Shown here: in pieces, positions 22,434 through 31,833 of the stretch
How positions within the stretch are numbered: position 1 is the first letter of the stretch
How the letters are laid out: every line of letters starts with the position of its first letter
From: Desulfuromonadaceae bacterium
Lineage (GTDB): Bacteria > Desulfobacterota > Desulfuromonadia > Desulfuromonadales > JAAYDE01
Reading direction: 5' to 3'
DNA: 34,873 nt
Assembly: GCA_012512925.1 (NCBI GenBank)
Contig: JAAZDE010000179.1
Location: forward strand, 1-34,873
Position numbers and translations under genes: made by a program
The notes under the pieces: generated by a model
What the model was told of the DNA's origin: nothing
The model's database searches: none
What the model saw: only the letters and a program-made list of their open reading frames with translations

Positions 22434-24584
22434 ATGGGCAGAAAAATTTTGATCAACGCCGATCATCCCGAGGAGAGCCGCATCGCCATCGTGGAAGACG
22501 GCGTCCTCGTCGAATACGAGGTCGAATTCACCGGCAAGGAGCAAAACAAGGGCAATATCTACAAGGGAACCGTCGTCAACGTGGTGCCCGCCCTTCAGGC
22601 CGCCTTTGTCGATTACGGCGCCGAACGCCCCGGTTTCCTGCAGAGCAGCGACATCAATCCGCGCCTGCTGCGCAGGGAGGGGGAACCCGCCCCATCGGGC
22701 CCCTTCCGCATCGAGAAGGTCCTCAAGCAGGGCCGGGAACTGCTGGTCCAGGTGGTCAAGGACGCCCGCGGCACCAAGGGCGCGGCGCTGACCACCGAAC
22801 TCTCCCTGCCGGGGCGCTTCATGGTGCTGATGCCTTACGGCGATGCCCGCGGCGTGTCGCGGAAAATCGACGACGAAGCGCAGCGCAAGAAGATCAAGGA
22901 GACGATGGCCTCCTTCAACCTTCCGGAGAATGTCGGCTATATCGTCCGCACCGCGGCCATCGGCCAGAAAAAGGAAGAACTGAAAAAGGACATCGACTAC
23001 CTTCAACGCATCCACGAAAAGGTTCAGGAACTGGCCGCCAAGGCCAAGGCCCCGGCCCTGATCTACCAGGAATCGAACCTCGTCATCCGCTTTTTGCGCG
23101 ATTACTTCAGCACCGACATGGATTCGGTGCTGGTCGACAATCCGCAGGTCTATCAGCAGGCCGTCGATTTCTTCAAGGACGTCCTCCCCGACTACGCCGG
23201 CCTGGTCAAACTCCACCGGGAGAAGCGTCCCATCTTCTCCCGCTATCAACTGGAAGAGCAGATCGCGGCCATTTCCAAAAACAAGGTGACCCTCCCTTCC
23301 GGCGGTTCCATCGTCATCGACAGCACCGAAGCGTTGGTCGCCATCGACGTCAACTCGGGAAAAACCCTCGGCGAGGGTAACATCGAGGGCACCGCCTTCA
23401 AAACCAACATGGAGGCGGTCACCGAAATCGCCCGCCAGCTCAGGCTCCGCGACCTGGGCGGTCTGATCGTTCTCGATCTGATCGACATGAAGGACCGCGC
23501 CCACATCCGCGACGTGGAAAAGGGGCTCAAGGATGCCCTGAAAAAAGACAAGGCGCGCATCAACATCTCCCGCATCAGCAAGTTCGGCCTGCTGGAATTG
23601 AGTCGGCAGCGGATCAAGCCCACCCTCGGTGAACAGTCTTTTATTTCCTGCCCTCACTGCCAGGGCAGCGGCCGGCTGAAACGGGTCGAAGCCCAGGCGG
23701 TCACCGCCCTGCGCAAGATCGCGGCGGTGCTCATCAAGGGGGAAACGGATCGGGTGGAAGGGGAACTGCCGCTGGAAACCGCTCTCTACCTTCTCAACGA
23801 AAAACGTTCTTCCCTGGCGGAATTAGAGGAAAAATACCAGAGCCAGATCCTTCTCAAGGGCCGCCCCGACGTCCTTCCCGACCATTTCGAACTGACGGTC
23901 CACAACAAGGAGAAAACCGCCGCCGCGGACGACACCCAGCCCCCGACAGCGGCCGTAGCAGCGGCTTCGACCCTGGAGACGGCGGAGCCGGCTGAAAAGG
24001 AAACTGCCGCCCCGGAACCGGAAAAGAAGAAATCCCCCCGGAAAAGATCGCGGCGGGGCAAGGGCGGCGCCAGAAAAGAGCCGACTGCCGGAGAGGCCGC
24101 CACGGCCGAAGCACCGGCCGTCCCTCCTCCCTCTGCCGAGACGGAAACCCCGGAGCCGGCCCCGGTCCCGGAAGAAGCCAGGGAAACCTCCTCATCATCC
24201 GAGGCGCCGGCCGCCGCGGAAAAGAAGCCGGCGCGCCCCTCCTCCCGCCGCCGGGGAGGTCGAACCAGAACGAAAAAGGAAACCGCTCCGGACTCGTCCC
24301 CAACCTCCGAACAGCCGGAGCGCGGCGCGGCAGTCCCGGAACCGGCCGCCGCGGAAACCTCACCCAGCCAGGGGATGGAAGAACCGGCGGCGGCTTCCGG
24401 CATTGGGAAACCGGCGGATGCGCGTCCCAAGGCGGCCCGGCGACCCCGCAGAAGGCCGCGCCAGGGAGAGAAGAAAAAGGATCAGCCGAGCGAAAAAGCG
24501 GCCGGCGAATCGGCCACCCTTGCGGCAAAGGAAAGCTCGGAGGCGAAAACAGCTTCCGAGCCGGAAAAAAAGGAAGAGAGCTGA
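22434..24584 (+). CDS. rng: Ribonuclease E/G with long disordered C-terminal tail
   Basis: A 716-residue endoribonuclease for mRNA decay and RNA processing. The core is RNase G length (about 490 residues): S1 domain (about 36-125), catalytic Asp305 in IDVNSGK, Asp348 in VLDLIDMK, and the zinc-link CPHC (Cys406, Cys409). These are shifted by two from E. coli RNase E positions. A tail of about 225 residues follows, rich in Ala, Pro, Glu, Lys and Arg, with Arg clusters such as KRSRRGKGG, SRRRGGRTR and RRPRRRPR. It could bind RNA or degradosome partners. ATG 22434 is chosen for its AAGGA site seven bases upstream and the family start MGRKILIN. Confidence 0.95.
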   Translation: MGRKILINADHPEESRIAIVEDGVLVEYEVEFTGKEQNKGNIYKGTVVNVVPALQAAFVDYGAERPGFLQSSDINPRLLRREGEPAPSGPFRIEKVLKQGRELLVQVVKDARGTKGAALTTELSLPGRFMVLMPYGDARGVSRKIDDEAQRKKIKETMASFNLPENVGYIVRTAAIGQKKEELKKDIDYLQRIHEKVQELAAKAKAPALIYQESNLVIRFLRDYFSTDMDSVLVDNPQVYQQAVDFFKDVLPDYAGLVKLHREKRPIFSRYQLEEQIAAISKNKVTLPSGGSIVIDSTEALVAIDVNSGKTLGEGNIEGTAFKTNMEAVTEIARQLRLRDLGGLIVLDLIDMKDRAHIRDVEKGLKDALKKDKARINISRISKFGLLELSRQRIKPTLGEQSFISCPHCQGSGRLKRVEAQAVTALRKIAAVLIKGETDRVEGELPLETALYLLNEKRSSLAELEEKYQSQILLKGRPDVLPDHFELTVHNKEKTAAADDTQPPTAAVAAASTLETAEPAEKETAAPEPEKKKSPRKRSRRGKGGARKEPTAGEAATAEAPAVPPPSAETETPEPAPVPEEARETSSSSEAPAAAEKKPARPSSRRRGGRTRTKKETAPDSSPTSEQPERGAAVPEPAAAETSPSQGMEEPAAASGIGKPADARPKAARRPRRRPRQGEKKKDQPSEKAAGESATLAAKESSEAKTASEPEKKEES

Positions 24585-24591
24585 TTTTCGG

Positions 24592-24672
24592 GAGACTGGC
24601 AACTGACCCCTGATGACTGGCAACTATCCGAAAAACAAAACATTCACCAGTTATCAGTGATCGGCAGTCACT
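24592..24672. repeat. Degenerate heptamer arrays between convergent rng and Smr genes
   Basis: Two blocks of 7-base units. The first is GAGACTG, GCAACTG, ACCCCTG, ATGACTG, GCAACTA (24592-24626). The second is CACCAGT, TATCAGT, GATCGGC, AGTCACT (24645-24672). The 11-mer GACTGGCAACT occurs twice exactly 21 bp (three heptads) apart. The array reaches the last codons of the Smr gene. No clear bidirectional terminator is visible. Confidence 0.75.
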
Positions 24673-25354
24673 GCCTTCGCGGCCTGGAACGCAGAAAAAC
24701 CGCCACCGCTCCTTCGCCGCCGAGATTGCGGGGGGCGACCCCCCAGGCGGAAATCCACTTCTCCCCTTCGTTGTCGAGAAAATCCGCCACGGCGGCGCGA
24801 AGCACTCCTTCCCCCTCCGACCCTTTCCCCTTGCCGGTGACGATGAGCACGGTCCGCAGGCCGTTGTGAGACGCTTTTTGGAGAAAAAAACCGACCTTCT
24901 GCAGGGCTTCGGCGCGAGTCAGGCCATGCAGATCAAGTGTGTCCTCGGGCACGACCCGCCTCTTGCCAAGACCTTTCAGCCGCCGAGACGGAGACTCCTC
25001 CCCACCCTCCAGATCGACCTGATCATGAAAAACCCTGTCGAGATTCCCCAGGGCCGACAAAAAAAGCGTCTCTTCGTCCTCAGCCACCGGGTATTTTTCT
25101 TCCGGCTCGTGAAGATTCAGAAACGCCTCTTCGGCTTCGAGTTCCTCTTCTGGTTGCAAATCCGCAGGGGCACCCAGCCTGCTGACTGCCAGGCGGGCCA
25201 TTTCCTCTTCAAAAGAACCTGTCAGATCGCCGCCGGAAGTCTGGTCAGGAACCGGTTTCGGGAGTTGAGGCGGCGAATCCTTGACGGGGAGTGATTTTTT
25301 CAGGGCGCGCAGGGCGTCGCGGAAATCGCTGCCGCCCCTCTTTTTCCGCGTCAC
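24668..25354 (-). CDS. Smr-domain protein
   Basis: A 228-residue protein with a C-terminal Smr domain (about 137-225): the first conserved motif is LDLHGLTR (140-147) and the second TGKGKGS (173-179). Smr domains have nuclease (nicking or RNA-cleaving) activity in some proteins. Residues 1-135 are acidic and low in complexity, probably flexible. It is a stand-alone Smr protein and not the MutS2 fusion. The start is GTG, four bases after the stop of the membrane TPR gene, so the two are one transcription unit. The DNA or RNA substrate is unknown. Confidence 0.88.
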   Translation of the reverse strand: MTRKKRGGSDFRDALRALKKSLPVKDSPPQLPKPVPDQTSGGDLTGSFEEEMARLAVSRLGAPADLQPEEELEAEEAFLNLHEPEEKYPVAEDEETLFLSALGNLDRVFHDQVDLEGGEESPSRRLKGLGKRRVVPEDTLDLHGLTRAEALQKVGFFLQKASHNGLRTVLIVTGKGKGSEGEGVLRAAVADFLDNEGEKWISAWGVAPRNLGGEGAVAVFLRSRPRRQ

Positions 25355-25358
25355 AACA

Positions 25359-26084
25359 CTACCGCCTGACGATCTTGCGGTGCCCCTGGATGGCCCGGGT
25401 CTGCTGTTTGATCAACTCCCCCGGCTTTTCAAGGTGAAACTGGAACCAGAGGTCACCGTAACCTTTCATCTTCATCCTCTTCCCTTCCTGAAGGGCGGCG
25501 AGATTGGCCTTCAGCCGTTCATCCTCCCCGGTCTTCTTGATCCCCTTCTCCATTACGGCGATGGCTTTATCCTTTTCGCCGATCTTTTCCAGGCAAAAAG
25601 CATAAAGATTCCAAAGTAACGGCTCTTTTTTGGTCAGGTTGAGGGCCTTTTCAAAGGTCTTCTTCATCTCTTTCGGCTTGTTGCGCTTCATGTAACAGAT
25701 GCCCAGCATCCCCATGCCGGCCCAGTTGCGGGTGAACCCCTTCTGGAGGTAATCGAAAGCGGTTCGGAAATCCCGCTTCAGGTAATAGATCATGCCGATC
25801 TGGGAATGAAGCTGAGAGGCGACATAAAGCTGCCAATTGCGATACTTGAGCCCTTCTTCCAGGGTTTTGATCGCCTTCTCCGTGCGCCCCGCCTGTATAT
25901 CCTTTTCGGCATTCTGCATGATGCCGGTAAGCTTCTTGATAAAAACCCGACTCAGGATGAAAAAGGACGCCACGTAGACCACGGCCGTGGCCATGGCCGC
26001 ATAGCCGAGATCGATTCCGGCGCCGAAATAGAGAGCGGCCAGAACCACCAAACCTACTGCGAAGGATATCAAAAGGTTGTACAT
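25359..26084 (-). CDS. Membrane-anchored TPR protein
   Basis: A 241-residue protein with two N-terminal hydrophobic segments (about residues 3-22 and 27-47), then TPR-like helical repeats (about 60-215), for example TEKAIKTLEEGL, AFDYLQKGFTRN and KAIAVMEKGIKK. ATG 26084 is chosen because AAAGGA lies seven bases upstream; the frame is open further. It should be held in the inner membrane with a cytoplasmic TPR domain. It follows rodA after 133 bp and precedes the Smr gene by four bases. It may be an assembly factor linked to envelope functions, but there is no direct evidence. Confidence 0.8.
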   Translation of the reverse strand: MYNLLISFAVGLVVLAALYFGAGIDLGYAAMATAVVYVASFFILSRVFIKKLTGIMQNAEKDIQAGRTEKAIKTLEEGLKYRNWQLYVASQLHSQIGMIYYLKRDFRTAFDYLQKGFTRNWAGMGMLGICYMKRNKPKEMKKTFEKALNLTKKEPLLWNLYAFCLEKIGEKDKAIAVMEKGIKKTGEDERLKANLAALQEGKRMKMKGYGDLWFQFHLEKPGELIKQQTRAIQGHRKIVRR

Positions 26085-26217
26085 GAAGCGTCCTTTCCGG
26101 AAGAGGCTTAAACGAAAAAATCTTAGCAACCTGGCCGCTAAAAGTCAAAAAGTATCCCATGGAAGGATCGTGACTGCAAAGGGGATCCCGCCACCCGATC
26201 GATATCCCGCCCCGGGA

Positions 26218-27315
26218 TCAGAACATGTACCGGCGCATGCTCACGTTCAACAGCAACCCCACTCCGGTCATGGTGGTGACCATATTGGTTCCTCCGTAGG
26301 AAAAAAGGGGGAGCGGCACCCCCACCACCGGTAGCAGACCGATGACCATGCCGAGATTGACCACCGCATGCCAGAAAAGCATCCCGGTGACGCCGATGCT
26401 CAGGTAGCGGCCGAACTTGTCCGTTGACCGGTAGGCGATATAGATGCCCCAGATGATGATCAGGAAATAGAGAAAAAGCAACCCCATGCAGCCGATGAAG
26501 CCCCACTCCTCGGCGAAAACGGAAAAGGCGAAATCGGTGTGCCGTTCGGGAAGAAAGGAGAGTTGGGACTGGGGACCTTTCAGAAAGCCCCGGCCCCAGA
26601 AACCGCCCCCTCCCACCGCGATCTTGGACTGGATGATATGATAGCCGGCCCCCAGGGGATCGCTCTCCGGATCGAGAAAGGTTTGGATCCTCGCCTTCTG
26701 GTAATCCTTGAGGAAAAACCAGCCGAACCAGGGGGCGACGGCGGCAATGCCGCCGAGCAGAAGCAGGGATCGCGGACGGATGCGGACAAAGAGGATGAGG
26801 GTGGCGCCGATGAAGATGACGATCAGGGCGGTCCCCAGATCAGGCTGGCGCAGAATCAGTACAAAGGGGATTCCCAGCAGCAGAAAGGGGACGGCGAGAT
26901 CGGGCAGGGCGCAGCCTTGGGGATAGCTTCTGTTGCTGAAATAATAGGCCAGGGCGATGATAATGACGATCTTCATGATCTCGCTCGGCTGCAGATTGAA
27001 AAAACCGAGATCGATCCAGCGGCGCGCCCCCATGCTGACCTTCCCGAAGAGAGCCGCCCATCCCAAAAGCAGAACCGCCCCCATATACAGAGGCCAGGCC
27101 AGACCCCGCAAGCGGCGGTAATCGAAAAGGCAGAGGGTAAAAGCGATGGACAGGCCGATCATCAACCAGAAAATCTGCTTCTGGTAGATGGGGCGGGCGG
27201 CGACCGGCCAGGAATAAGTGGCACTGAACAGATTCAATATGCCGACGGCGGAAACCGCCATAATCAGTGACAGGAAAAAGAAGTCGAAATGGGTCAGGAG
27301 CCTTCTGTCAAACAT
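26218..27315 (-). CDS. rodA: Rod-shape peptidoglycan glycosyltransferase RodA
   Basis: A SEDS-family polymerase of lateral cell-wall synthesis, 365 residues, with about ten membrane segments. Family marks are the HTDFAFSVFAEEWG loop, the GLLPVVGVPLPLFSYGGT segment near the C-terminus, and the GARRWIDLGFFNLQPSE motif. ATG 27315 is chosen; AAGGGGA lies six bases upstream, whereas the GTG at 27318 is too close. It partially overlaps the mrdA stop region (27318-27320). RodA works with PBP2 encoded by mrdA immediately upstream. An inverted repeat GATCCCG-N22-CGGGATC (26184-26219) straddles its stop and may be a weak terminator. Confidence 0.96.
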   Translation of the reverse strand: MFDRRLLTHFDFFFLSLIMAVSAVGILNLFSATYSWPVAARPIYQKQIFWLMIGLSIAFTLCLFDYRRLRGLAWPLYMGAVLLLGWAALFGKVSMGARRWIDLGFFNLQPSEIMKIVIIIALAYYFSNRSYPQGCALPDLAVPFLLLGIPFVLILRQPDLGTALIVIFIGATLILFVRIRPRSLLLLGGIAAVAPWFGWFFLKDYQKARIQTFLDPESDPLGAGYHIIQSKIAVGGGGFWGRGFLKGPQSQLSFLPERHTDFAFSVFAEEWGFIGCMGLLFLYFLIIIWGIYIAYRSTDKFGRYLSIGVTGMLFWHAVVNLGMVIGLLPVVGVPLPLFSYGGTNMVTTMTGVGLLLNVSMRRYMF

Positions 27316-27317
27316 CA

Positions 27318-29156
27318 CTAATCCCCTTCGGGAACGATCCCTTCCCTGGCACCGACTGCCTGGACGCCAAAATAGTGGGCAAAAAGGGCCTGGCAGATGG
27401 GAGCGGCCATGCTGCTGCCATGCATGCCATGCTCGACCACCACGGCCATGGCAATTTCCGGTTTGTCCGCCGGGGCGAAGGCCACGAAGAGGGCGTGATC
27501 GCGGAATCGGTAAGGGACCTCTTCTTCTCTGTTGGGCGGGATCTTGTCCTTGAGTTTTACGACCTGGGCCGTCCCCGTCTTGCCGGCCATGCGGACCCCC
27601 TCCAGGCGGCTGCTCCAGGCGGTGCCGCGCTGCTCATTGACCACCGCCGTCAAAGCTTCCCGCACCGCCCGCACGTTTTCCTCCTTCAGGTCGACATGGT
27701 TGACAACCGTGGGCTTGTTCTGAAAAATCAGCTCTCCGGAAGGATCCTCGATGCGGGACACGAGATAGGGCCGATAGACCGTGCCCCCGTTGGCCACCGC
27801 GGCCGTCATCACCGCCAACTGCAACGGCGTGGTCAGCACAAACCCCTGACCGATGCTGGCATTGACCGTTTCGCCGTCGAACCAGTCTTCCTTGAACGCC
27901 CGCCGCTTCCATTCCCGGGTCGGAATCAGCCCTTTTTTTTCTCCGGAAAGTTCGATGCCGGTGGCGGTGCCGAGCCCCAGACCCAACGACATGGCAGAAA
28001 TACGATCGATGCCGGTTTCGAAACCGACCTGGTAGAACCAGACATCACAGCTCTCCTTGAGCGCCTTGCGCAGATCGGTCCAGCCGTGCCCGCCCCGTTT
28101 CCAGCAACGGAAACGGCGATTGCCGATATGGATCTGACCGGGACAAAAAACCTGCCGATCCGGCTTGACCAGCCCGGATTCCAGGGCGGCCAGGGCGGTG
28201 ACGATCTTGAAGGTCGATCCGGGGGGATATTGCCCCTGTATGGCCTTGTTGGAAAGGGGGTGGCGGTGGTCCTCCAAAAGTTGCTGCCATTCAGCGCTCG
28301 ATATCCCCTGGGCGAAATGTGCCGGATTAAAACAGGGACTGCTGACCATCGCCAGGACCTCCCCGCTATGGACATTGACCACTACCGCTCCCCCCGCCTC
28401 GTCTCCGAAAGCCTTCTCGAGAACCTGTTGCAGTTTGCGGTCGAGGGTCAGATAAACCTGGCGCCCCGGCCTTGGCTCCCTGGTCCTGAGAATACGAAGC
28501 TTTTTCCCCTTGACATCGACCTCGATCAGATGATTTCCCGGTTCCCCCCGCAGGTGCCCCTCCAACCCCCGCTCCAGGCCGCTTTTGCCGATAAAATCGC
28601 CGCCCCGATGCCCTTCGTAATCGCTTTTCTGCAGTTCCTCCTCGCCGATCTGCCCCATATAGCCGAGCACATGAGCGGCCATGTCTCCAAATGGGTAGGA
28701 CCGGACCGGCTGCGCCTCAACAAAAACCCCGGGCAGATCGACGGCATTTTCCGCAAGCAGTTCCATCCGCTCCCAACCCAGATCCTCGGCCAGGGCCAGG
28801 GGTAGATAGCGGGGTTGTTTTCTCCCTTTCTGCCAGTTCTTCTCCAGGGTTTCCGGATCCTGGCCGGTAAAGGCGTTCAACCGGGCGAAAAGCACCTCTT
28901 TTTCCCCCACCTCCCGGGGCAGAACCATCAGATTGAAGGAGGGGCGGTTTTCCACCAGCAACTCGCCGTTGCGGTCGAAGACGGGACCACGGGCCGGGGA
29001 GATCGGAACAAAGCGGATACGGTTGTCTTCCGATTGGGTCCGATAACGATGGCCTTCGATCACCTGCAGATTCCACAACCGCAGCAGAAGGATGAGAAAG
29101 ATCGCCGCCACCCCGGCCACCAAAATAAAAAATCTGTTCTTTCCGGAAGCTACCAC
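27318..29156 (-). CDS. mrdA: Penicillin-binding protein 2
   Basis: The class B transpeptidase of the elongasome, 612 residues. One N-terminal membrane helix (about residues 8-26) precedes a dimerisation (pedestal) domain (about 50-230) and the transpeptidase domain. The active-site serine is Ser314 in PPGSTFK (Lys317), SCD lies about residue 368, and the KTG triad is AGKTGTAQ with Lys526. Start is GTG with GAGG seven bases upstream. It lies 29 bp after mreD and touches rodA. In line with this, mreB, mreC, mreD, mrdA and rodA form one operon. Confidence 0.96.
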   Translation of the reverse strand: MVASGKNRFFILVAGVAAIFLILLLRLWNLQVIEGHRYRTQSEDNRIRFVPISPARGPVFDRNGELLVENRPSFNLMVLPREVGEKEVLFARLNAFTGQDPETLEKNWQKGRKQPRYLPLALAEDLGWERMELLAENAVDLPGVFVEAQPVRSYPFGDMAAHVLGYMGQIGEEELQKSDYEGHRGGDFIGKSGLERGLEGHLRGEPGNHLIEVDVKGKKLRILRTREPRPGRQVYLTLDRKLQQVLEKAFGDEAGGAVVVNVHSGEVLAMVSSPCFNPAHFAQGISSAEWQQLLEDHRHPLSNKAIQGQYPPGSTFKIVTALAALESGLVKPDRQVFCPGQIHIGNRRFRCWKRGGHGWTDLRKALKESCDVWFYQVGFETGIDRISAMSLGLGLGTATGIELSGEKKGLIPTREWKRRAFKEDWFDGETVNASIGQGFVLTTPLQLAVMTAAVANGGTVYRPYLVSRIEDPSGELIFQNKPTVVNHVDLKEENVRAVREALTAVVNEQRGTAWSSRLEGVRMAGKTGTAQVVKLKDKIPPNREEEVPYRFRDHALFVAFAPADKPEIAMAVVVEHGMHGSSMAAPICQALFAHYFGVQAVGAREGIVPEGD

Positions 29157-29185
29157 CTCAGAACCTCAAACGATGCCACTTTTCC

Positions 29186-29719
29186 TCAGAGTCCGCTTTC
29201 TTCCAGAGACGGCCCTGGCAGGTCGGCTGCCCAGAAAGCCTTTCGCCGCAGGGCCTGCAATCCTTTCAACAACACGAAAGCGGCCACCAGATTGAGCCCG
29301 GCTTGAGGGAACAGTCCGAAGGTCACGAGCGCCCACACTCCGCCCCCCCGAGGACTGAAGAAAACCACCAAAAAGGCGATCAGGATCAACTCCAGACAGG
29401 TCCCGAGAGCCACCATATAATAAAAAGGAAAGGTGGTTTCGATGTTGATAGGTGAAACCAGAATGCGAATGACGAAAAAAAGGGCCGCATAAACCAGTCC
29501 GTAGAGACCGAGCACATTACCGCCGAACACATCCATGAGACAACCCAGAGCAAAGCAGGCCAGGGCGCCCTGGAAAAAACTGGCGAAAAAAGCCAGATAA
29601 ACCACCATGACCAGAAACAGATCGGGTTTCCAGGAAATCGGAAACATACGGGGGAAAAGCCAGGTCTGAACCAAAACGGCGGTGGCGATAAAGACCGTCA
29701 ACAGCAGCAGCCGTCTCAT
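29186..29719 (-). CDS. mreD: Rod shape-determining protein MreD
   Basis: A 177-residue inner-membrane protein with five to six hydrophobic helices, the MreD topology. It begins MRRLLLLTVFIATAVLVQTW and contains the conserved GCLMDVFGGNVLGLYGL segment typical of MreD. MreD is an essential partner of MreC in the elongasome. The start overlaps the mreC stop as ATGA. Identity is supported strongly by position between mreC and mrdA; by sequence alone MreD is weakly conserved. Confidence 0.94.
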   Translation of the reverse strand: MRRLLLLTVFIATAVLVQTWLFPRMFPISWKPDLFLVMVVYLAFFASFFQGALACFALGCLMDVFGGNVLGLYGLVYAALFFVIRILVSPINIETTFPFYYMVALGTCLELILIAFLVVFFSPRGGGVWALVTFGLFPQAGLNLVAAFVLLKGLQALRRKAFWAADLPGPSLEESGL

Positions 29720-30534
29720 TTTTGCTCCCTGCGCAGCACCATGACCTCTTCAAGACGGAAAAAATCGGCTGTCGGCAGCACCGTCACCGATTGAAACAGA
29801 CCATAGCTGGGACGTCCCACCCGCACCACGTGGCCGACCGGCAGACCGCTGGGGAAAACCCCGCCGCCGCCGGAAGTGACGATCAGGTCTCCCACCTGGA
29901 TATCCTTCTGCCGCAGGGTGAATTCCATAGTCAGGTAACCTCCCTGCCCGCGAATAATGCCCCGGGCGCGGTTCTTCTGGACCAGAGCCCCCAACGCCGA
30001 AGAAGGATCGGTGACCAGAAGCACCCGCGACTCACTGGGGGCCACCCGGAGGATGCGCCCCACCACCCCTTCCGCCACCATCACCGGCATCCCTTCCTCG
30101 ACGCCGTCCGCACTTCCCTTGTTGATGACCACGGTGCGGAACCAGCTGGTGCTGTCCTCGGCGAAAACCTGGGCCACCAGGGCGGAAAGCTGCATGGTAT
30201 CGCGAAACTCGAGAAGACGCTGGAGGCGCTCGTTGGCCAGCGCCACCTCATCCAACTCCTGGAGGCGGGCGCGAAGACGGCGGTTTTCCTCCAGCAGCAG
30301 ACGGTTCTGCTCGGCGGTGGAAACCAGCCACAGATAACTGTCCCACCACCTTCCGGCCGTGTGAAAAAAATAATCGGCCCCCTTCTGCAAGGGGGCCGTG
30401 ACTTCCAGAACCGTTTTTTCGAAAAAAGTGGTCTGATTCCGGTAACGCAGATGGTAGGAATAGAAAAGCAGGGCGGCGACAAGGAGGATGACCGCGAAAA
30501 CAAGTTTGCGGAATTTTCTAAGCCAGTCCAGCAT
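29716..30534 (-). CDS. mreC: Rod shape-determining protein MreC
   Basis: A 272-residue bitopic protein. A membrane helix at about residues 8-28 is followed by a periplasmic coiled coil (about 55-100), then the beta-domain with family marks SSWFRTVVINKGSADGVEEGMPV and DPSSALGALVQ. MreC joins MreB with PBP2 and regulates wall synthesis. I choose ATG 30534, with AAGG six bases upstream; the frame is open to a GTG at 30555. It is 62 bp after mreB. Confidence 0.96.
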   Translation of the reverse strand: MLDWLRKFRKLVFAVILLVAALLFYSYHLRYRNQTTFFEKTVLEVTAPLQKGADYFFHTAGRWWDSYLWLVSTAEQNRLLLEENRRLRARLQELDEVALANERLQRLLEFRDTMQLSALVAQVFAEDSTSWFRTVVINKGSADGVEEGMPVMVAEGVVGRILRVAPSESRVLLVTDPSSALGALVQKNRARGIIRGQGGYLTMEFTLRQKDIQVGDLIVTSGGGGVFPSGLPVGHVVRVGRPSYGLFQSVTVLPTADFFRLEEVMVLRREQK

Positions 30535-30596
30535 GGATTGCCTTGCCCGGTCCACAAGATTCAGCCGGCAACCTGAGCAGCAAGAGAATCCTCATT

Positions 30597-31682
<1,086 letters not shown>

Positions 31683-31704
31683 TTATGTCGTGAAACGAGG
31701 TTTG

Positions 31705-31733
31705 AGATTAGCAAAACCGGTGCCGCATTGCAA
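31705..31733 (-). promoter_or_regulatory. mreB: Promoter for the mre operon
   Basis: On the minus strand TTGCAA (31733-31728) and TAATCT (31710-31705), 17 bp apart. The start site would lie about 50 nt before the mreB ATG. Confidence 0.6.
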
Positions 31734-31754
31734 GGGCATTCAGGGAAAAAAGGA

Positions 31755-31783
31755 TTGCAAATAACCTTTGATTTGTCTAGTAT
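31755..31783 (+). promoter_or_regulatory. Promoter for ppiD-purC
   Basis: TTGCAA (31755-31760) and TAGTAT (31778-31783), 17 bp apart. The same -35 hexamer serves the divergent mre promoter 22 bp away. The start site is about 45 nt before the ATG at 31834. Confidence 0.55.
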
Positions 31784-31833
31784 TTACCGTTCTTGTTCGA
31801 AACTTCAGCGGACTCTCGGGAAGGATTTTCGAC

